Assembly: GCA_030431165.1 (NCBI GenBank)
Contig: JAUIJQ010000099.1
Span: 1 to 8,753 of the forward strand
Direction: 5' to 3'
DNA: 8,753 bases
Source: Rhodothermia bacterium
Lineage (GTDB): Bacteria > Bacteroidota > Rhodothermia > Rhodothermales > JABDKH01
The notes under the pieces: model-generated
The model's database searches: none
Seen by the model: the letters and a program-made list of their open reading frames with translations, nothing else
What the model was told of the DNA's origin: nothing
Made by a program: the position numbers and the translations under genes
Part shown: in pieces, positions 5,839 to 8,753 of the stretch
How the letters are laid out: every line of letters begins with the position of its first letter
How positions within the stretch are numbered: the first letter of the stretch is position 1

Positions 5839-6321
5839 ATGAACGCACGACGCAAATCCGCTTTGCTGATAATTGGAACGCTGATCGCAGGGATTGCGAT
5901 TGGTGTATTGGCGACGAACTTCGTGGTGAATCGGCGCCTCGAACGGATGCGTGACATGGCTTCCCGATCCGGGTTCAACCAGTCAGTCATTGAAGCAATC
6001 GGGCCAAGCTCCGACGCACAACGCGAGGAGATCGAGGCCATCATTAATGACACGCATCGCGCGATGGATGGCCTCCGTCGGGATTGGCGTCGTGGCGCAC
6101 GCGCCGCCAGTGACTCAATGCGCAGCAGTCTCAATGCGATTCTAACGCCGGCGCAACGCGAAAACCTTGACAACTGGTACAGCCGTTTTCAACGTCGCTC
6201 CCGCCGGGACTCCGACAACGATCGCCGGAACCGTAGGGAAAATGACGGTCACCGCGGCAATCCCGACTCGGCAAACCAGAGTCCTAAGGGCGGTCCACCT
6301 CCGCCACCGCCAGGTAACTAG
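5839..6321 (+). CDS. Membrane-anchored periplasmic LTxxQ/metal-sensor-like protein
   Basis: The 160-residue product has positive residues then one span (SALLIIGTLIAGIAIGVLATNFVV, 7-30) and should be anchored with a periplasmic helical domain (about 31-118). This ends in LTPAQRENLDNWYSRF (102-117), an LTxxQ-type motif as in Spy/CpxP and the periplasmic heavy-metal-sensor family (CnrX/ZraP-like). The domain has only one histidine (His73) and no cysteine, so a classical metal site is not apparent. The tail (119-160) is Arg/Asp/Asn-rich and ends with six prolines. An upstream in-frame ATG at 5782 lies inside the preceding gene; I prefer 5839, four bases after that gene's stop, with AGGAAGAG ahead of it. 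Context suggests it senses envelope stress and signals through the one-span protein to the sigma factor. Its stop shares bases with the convergent gene (CTAG, 6318-6321). Confidence 0.72.
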   Translation: MNARRKSALLIIGTLIAGIAIGVLATNFVVNRRLERMRDMASRSGFNQSVIEAIGPSSDAQREEIEAIINDTHRAMDGLRRDWRRGARAASDSMRSSLNAILTPAQRENLDNWYSRFQRRSRRDSDNDRRNRRENDGHRGNPDSANQSPKGGPPPPPPGN

Positions 6322-7430
6322 TTGCCGGCAGGTACCAGGAATCGGCGGGTGATCTTCCCGTCGGTGCCCGAAGTCCATCCGCTGCCGTCGGGAGCGAAGT
6401 CGACGCCCCAGTAGTTCATGGAATCGGCCTGCGTCCAGGTGAGTCCGTTGTCTGTTGAGTAAGTCACACCCCTTGGGTTCGTGGCGACGTACGTCGGTGT
6501 TGGTGCGCCGTCGACAGCAGCAACGCCGTACAGCATGCCGGGAAGACTTGGCGTTCCACCGGCTGACCAGGTTCGGCCGCCGTCATTGGTTATCGCCACC
6601 GACACGGCAAACGAGTCGGGCGCGCCAAGATCACCGCCAACGGCGATACCGTTAAGTGCATCCCGGAAGGCCACCGATGCGATACCTGCCGCGCTGCCAC
6701 CGACAATAGGTGTATCAACGATTTCCCAGCTCGCGCCGCGGTTTCTCGTGATGAGCATTCGGGCCTCACCGCCAGCCCCCGTTCCGATGTACGCGGTTGA
6801 ATCGCCCTGCGTAGTGACGCAGGTTCCGCTGGCCGCAAAGCTTCCTTCGCCCTCCAGCGCCGGTGGAAGCGCGCCAGGCGGCACGCGCCTCCACGTTGCT
6901 CCCGCATTCTCGGTAGTGATGATTACAAACTGGGCATCAACGGCATCAGAGAAGGCAATTCCGCTTGAGTCATCCCAGAATGACATACAGTCGAAAAAGC
7001 CGTCGGCAAGTTCGTTCTGAAACTGCAGCTCCCATGAATCGCCGCCGTCTGATGTGCGGTAGATTCGCGAGTCAGGGCCATTGCCGATGCTGAGCAGCCA
7101 CGCCGTCTGCGCGTCCAGCGCGTGGACATCCCGAAACTGCAGCGAGTCAGCACCTTCGACCACGCCAACCGCCCACGAGGCGCCTCCATCCACAGTCCGC
7201 GCGTAGCGGCCTCCGGTGCCGGCGGCCCAGGCAACATCTCCGGATACTGCATGCACAGCAATAAAGAGTGCCTCCGTATCGGTCGGCGCCGTTTCTGAAG
7301 TAGCGAGAACCATCGGGCCGTCAGAGCCGGCGGGTCCGCATCCGGCCATAAAGATTGTGGCCGCCAGGAGTGTCCATCCGACAGAAATTGTTCGTCCTGC
7401 AGCGGCTCGTGTTGCTTGCCCGATGCCCAT
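6318..7430 (-). CDS. Asp-box (BNR/YCF48-like) beta-propeller lipoprotein
   Basis: The 370-residue product has a lipoprotein signal: hydrophobic WTLLAATIFMAGC with the acceptor Cys at 31, followed by a Gly/Ser linker, so it is probably tethered to a membrane and faces the periplasm or outside. Six Asp-box-like repeats (S/T-x-D/N-x-G-x-[S/T]-W) are seen at 79-86, 126-133, 172-180, 228-235, 281-288 and 325-332, about 46-52 residues apart. They fit a six- or seven-bladed propeller of the kind annotated as YCF48-like or sialidase-superfamily WD40/BNR protein. Sialidase activity is not claimed: the catalytic set is not evident and these repeats are mostly structural. GAGG lies seven bases before the ATG, the clearest Shine-Dalgarno outside the sigma operon. 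Cys148 and Cys204 could pair. Its role is unknown. Confidence 0.8.
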   Translation of the reverse strand: MGIGQATRAAAGRTISVGWTLLAATIFMAGCGPAGSDGPMVLATSETAPTDTEALFIAVHAVSGDVAWAAGTGGRYARTVDGGASWAVGVVEGADSLQFRDVHALDAQTAWLLSIGNGPDSRIYRTSDGGDSWELQFQNELADGFFDCMSFWDDSSGIAFSDAVDAQFVIITTENAGATWRRVPPGALPPALEGEGSFAASGTCVTTQGDSTAYIGTGAGGEARMLITRNRGASWEIVDTPIVGGSAAGIASVAFRDALNGIAVGGDLGAPDSFAVSVAITNDGGRTWSAGGTPSLPGMLYGVAAVDGAPTPTYVATNPRGVTYSTDNGLTWTQADSMNYWGVDFAPDGSGWTSGTDGKITRRFLVPAGN

Positions 7431-7442
7431 GTCGTGTCCTCG

Positions 7443-7468
7443 CTGTATTCTGGTTCCGAATAATACAG
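7443..7468. promoter_or_regulatory. Inverted repeat in the divergent promoter region
   Basis: CTGTATT (7443-7449) and AATACAG (7462-7468) form perfect 7-base arms separated by 12 bases. A nested pair TATTC/GAATA (7446-7450 and 7458-7462) shares the centre. The site lies 13-38 bases upstream of the propeller lipoprotein ATG (minus strand) and about 75 bases before the oxidase gene, so a dimeric regulator bound here could affect both. It could also form a hairpin in the lipoprotein mRNA leader. No known consensus is recognised. Confidence 0.35.
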
Positions 7469-7542
7469 CTTTGTCACCTAGCTACGTTGCCGCTACGCCG
7501 GGCAGCATCGACTGAAGCGTAAGTGGACGTGCGAACCAAACG

Positions 7543-8502
7543 ATGACAGCGAGCGGACAACCAGCGAACATCGTCGTAGTCGGAGCCGGCATTATCGGAC
7601 TCACCACGGCACACGCGCTCGCTGAGGCGGGACACGCAGTGGTGTTGCAGTCGGCAGCATTTACGCCACACACGACGTCAGATGTTGCCGCCGCGATCTG
7701 GTTTCCGTTTGCAGCCGAGCCACGCGATCGGGTACTTGCCTGGAGCCGCTCGACGTACGCGGCCTTCGAAGTAGCGCATCAACAGAACGTGCCCGGGGTG
7801 TCGTTTTGCGAAATGAAGGACTTGTACGACAAGCAGGTCGAAGAGCCGTGGTGGGCCTCGGCGGTTCCGGCGTGGCGACGATGTAACGCGGACGAGCTGC
7901 CCGCGGACTACAAGGACGGCTTCGGGGCGCAGGTACCACTCGTGGAATCATCGCGCTATCTCGAGTACCTGCACGGCCAACTCGGCAAACTCGGCGTCGT
8001 GCAGCGTCCGGGTTTTGTGCATCGGCTTGCCGACCTCGAGGCGGATGTTGTCGTGAACTGCACGGGCCTCGGCGCGAGGTCGCTGTGCGGCGACGAGCGC
8101 GTTACCCCGATTCGGGGGGTTGTTGTGCGCACAGAAGTGGCTCCGTTCAATTACTCACTCGCTGACGACGAGGGGCCCAATGCACTTGCCTACATCGTCC
8201 CGCGCTCCGACGACTGCGTCCTTGGTGGCTACGCCCACTACGGAAGCGGTGTGCTCGAAGTGCAGGAGCACGAGGCAGATGATATTATCCGACGATGTGC
8301 GCGACTGCATCCGGCCGTCGCGGATCTCGCCGTGAAGGAAGTTGTGGTCGGATTGCGTCCCGGTCGGTCCTCGGTGCGCGTCGAGGCGGATCCTGCTGAC
8401 GACCGCGTGGTGCACAACTACGGGCACGGCGGGTCAGGTTTTACTGTCTGCTGGGGATGTGCGGCTGAGGTCGTTGACCTTGTGGCGGGGCGCATACAGT
8501 GA
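7543..8502 (+). CDS. D-amino-acid oxidase family FAD enzyme
   Basis: This family oxidises D-amino acids with FAD and oxygen, giving the 2-oxo acid, ammonia and hydrogen peroxide. The 319-residue product is slightly shorter than the roughly 347-residue mammalian enzyme. It starts with the dinucleotide fold IVVVGAGIIGLTTAHALAEAG (10-30), and has VNCTGLGARSL (171-181), YIVP (217-220), GLRPGRSSVRVE (270-281) and the DAAO signature HNYGHGGSGFTVCWGCA (291-307). Compared with human DAAO, Tyr228 matches Tyr217 and Arg283 matches Arg275, the substrate-carboxylate pair, but Tyr224 aligns with Asn213. The active-site lid may therefore differ, and substrate preference is open: neutral or acidic D-amino acids, or another amine. 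There is no signal peptide, so it is cytosolic. No Shine-Dalgarno is visible. It stands alone, diverging from the propeller lipoprotein and followed by tRNA-Lys. Confidence 0.87.
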   Translation: MTASGQPANIVVVGAGIIGLTTAHALAEAGHAVVLQSAAFTPHTTSDVAAAIWFPFAAEPRDRVLAWSRSTYAAFEVAHQQNVPGVSFCEMKDLYDKQVEEPWWASAVPAWRRCNADELPADYKDGFGAQVPLVESSRYLEYLHGQLGKLGVVQRPGFVHRLADLEADVVVNCTGLGARSLCGDERVTPIRGVVVRTEVAPFNYSLADDEGPNALAYIVPRSDDCVLGGYAHYGSGVLEVQEHEADDIIRRCARLHPAVADLAVKEVVVGLRPGRSSVRVEADPADDRVVHNYGHGGSGFTVCWGCAAEVVDLVAGRIQ

Positions 8503-8565
8503 CACGATCACTTTCGGATACTGCTGGTCGGGTGCGCCTTTTGTATATTTACGTTCGTGTACAAC

Positions 8566-8592
8566 CACCCGCTTCGTACTGACGCGCGGGTG
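8566..8592. promoter_or_regulatory. Hairpin just upstream of tRNA-Lys
   Basis: CACCCGC (8566-8572) and GCGGGTG (8586-8592) form a perfect 7-bp stem with a 13-base loop, ending seven bases before the tRNA. A smaller pair TTGTA/TACAA (8541-8545 and 8560-8564) precedes it. With no T run it is a poor intrinsic terminator for the oxidase gene; it may be a 5' leader structure of the pre-tRNA. TATATT at 8544-8549 is a possible -10 for the tRNA, but no fitting -35 is present. Confidence 0.3.
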
Positions 8593-8599
8593 ACAGCGC

Positions 8600-8672
<73 letters not shown>

Positions 8673-8674
8673 CT

Positions 8675-8718
8675 CCTTGTAAGTCGTTGTGCCCGTTATG
8701 GTCTGTCACCTTACGAGG
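8675..8718 (+). other. Possible stem-loop downstream of tRNA-Lys
   Basis: CCTTGTAAG (8675-8683) can pair with CTTACGAGG (8710-8718) over nine positions with one G-U pair, closing a 26-base loop. It begins two bases after the tRNA and could help 3' processing or termination, but no T run follows. An ATG at 8698 and a GTG at 8726 open frames that run to the window edge; too little is present to call a gene. Confidence 0.2.
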
Positions 8719-8753
8719 CGCAATCGTGAATCCGTCGCCAGGTTGTCACCCCC

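Noticed and set aside
6481..7020. 179-codon plus-strand open frame opposite the propeller lipoprotein gene
   Set aside because: It is antisense to a gene with a signal sequence and six Asp-box repeats; its own product is Ala/Pro/Ser low complexity with no recognisable domain.
7428..7458. GGAACC on the minus strand ahead of the lipoprotein gene as an ECF -35 element
   Set aside because: The matching -10 would fall on the start codon, leaving no leader.
7483..7490. Recurring TACGTT (also at 2132 and 8550) as a Bacteroidota -7 element (TAnnTTTG)
   Set aside because: The final bases differ from TTTG and no TTG/TTTG lies at the required distance upstream in any of the three cases.
8698..8753. 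Partial gene after tRNA-Lys (ATG at 8698 or GTG at 8726), possibly an integrase at a tRNA attachment site
   Set aside because: Fewer than 20 codons are present, no Shine-Dalgarno is clear, and no duplicate of the tRNA 3' end is seen in the window.

Overview
The window looks like chromosomal DNA of a Gram-negative-type bacterium, GC-rich by eye. Secreted LTxxQ (Spy/CpxP-like) proteins, a lipoprotein and an envelope-type ECF sigma system point to an outer-membrane organism. Most starts lack a clear Shine-Dalgarno sequence, and dnaA is not followed by dnaN. A member of the Bacteroidota/Rhodothermota/Balneolota neighbourhood or a relative is my best guess, but this is inference and no marker fixes the phylum. 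I see no insertion sequence, phage gene or CRISPR array.

Layout: (1) 1-316, minus: N-terminal part of an ImuB-like Y-family polymerase homologue whose catalytic Asp-Glu pair is replaced. It is preceded by a 300-base non-coding stretch with hairpins, 9-base repeats and a sigma70-like promoter. (2) 616-1842, minus: a family-4 glycosyltransferase of the WcaI/WbuB type. (3) 1843-2383: a dyad-rich non-coding region with two candidate DnaA boxes, the probable replication origin. (4) 2384-3982, plus: dnaA. (5) 3983-4374: no convincing gene, but a four-copy repeat in phase with an open frame that lacks a start, and a possible ECF-type promoter. (6) 4375-6321, plus: a tight four-gene operon of secreted LTxxQ protein, ECF sigma factor, one-span membrane protein (probable anti-sigma) and membrane-anchored LTxxQ protein. 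(7) 6318-7430, minus: an Asp-box (BNR/YCF48-like) beta-propeller lipoprotein, sharing its stop-codon bases with the operon. (8) 7543-8502, plus: a D-amino-acid oxidase family flavoenzyme. (9) 8600-8672, plus: tRNA-Lys(CTT).

The most interesting unit is the 4375-6321 operon. Its order resembles in outline the CnrY-CnrX-CnrH logic of Cupriavidus: a membrane-anchored periplasmic LTxxQ-type sensor, a short one-span anti-sigma and an ECF sigma. Here a second, soluble LTxxQ protein lies upstream, and the sensor domain is nearly without histidine. A plausible reading is that the sensor detects envelope stress or misfolded protein, releases the sigma factor through the one-span protein, and the sigma factor drives its own operon including the secreted chaperone-like protein. 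The ECF-like promoter at 4294-4321 fits this loop, which is inferred and not shown.
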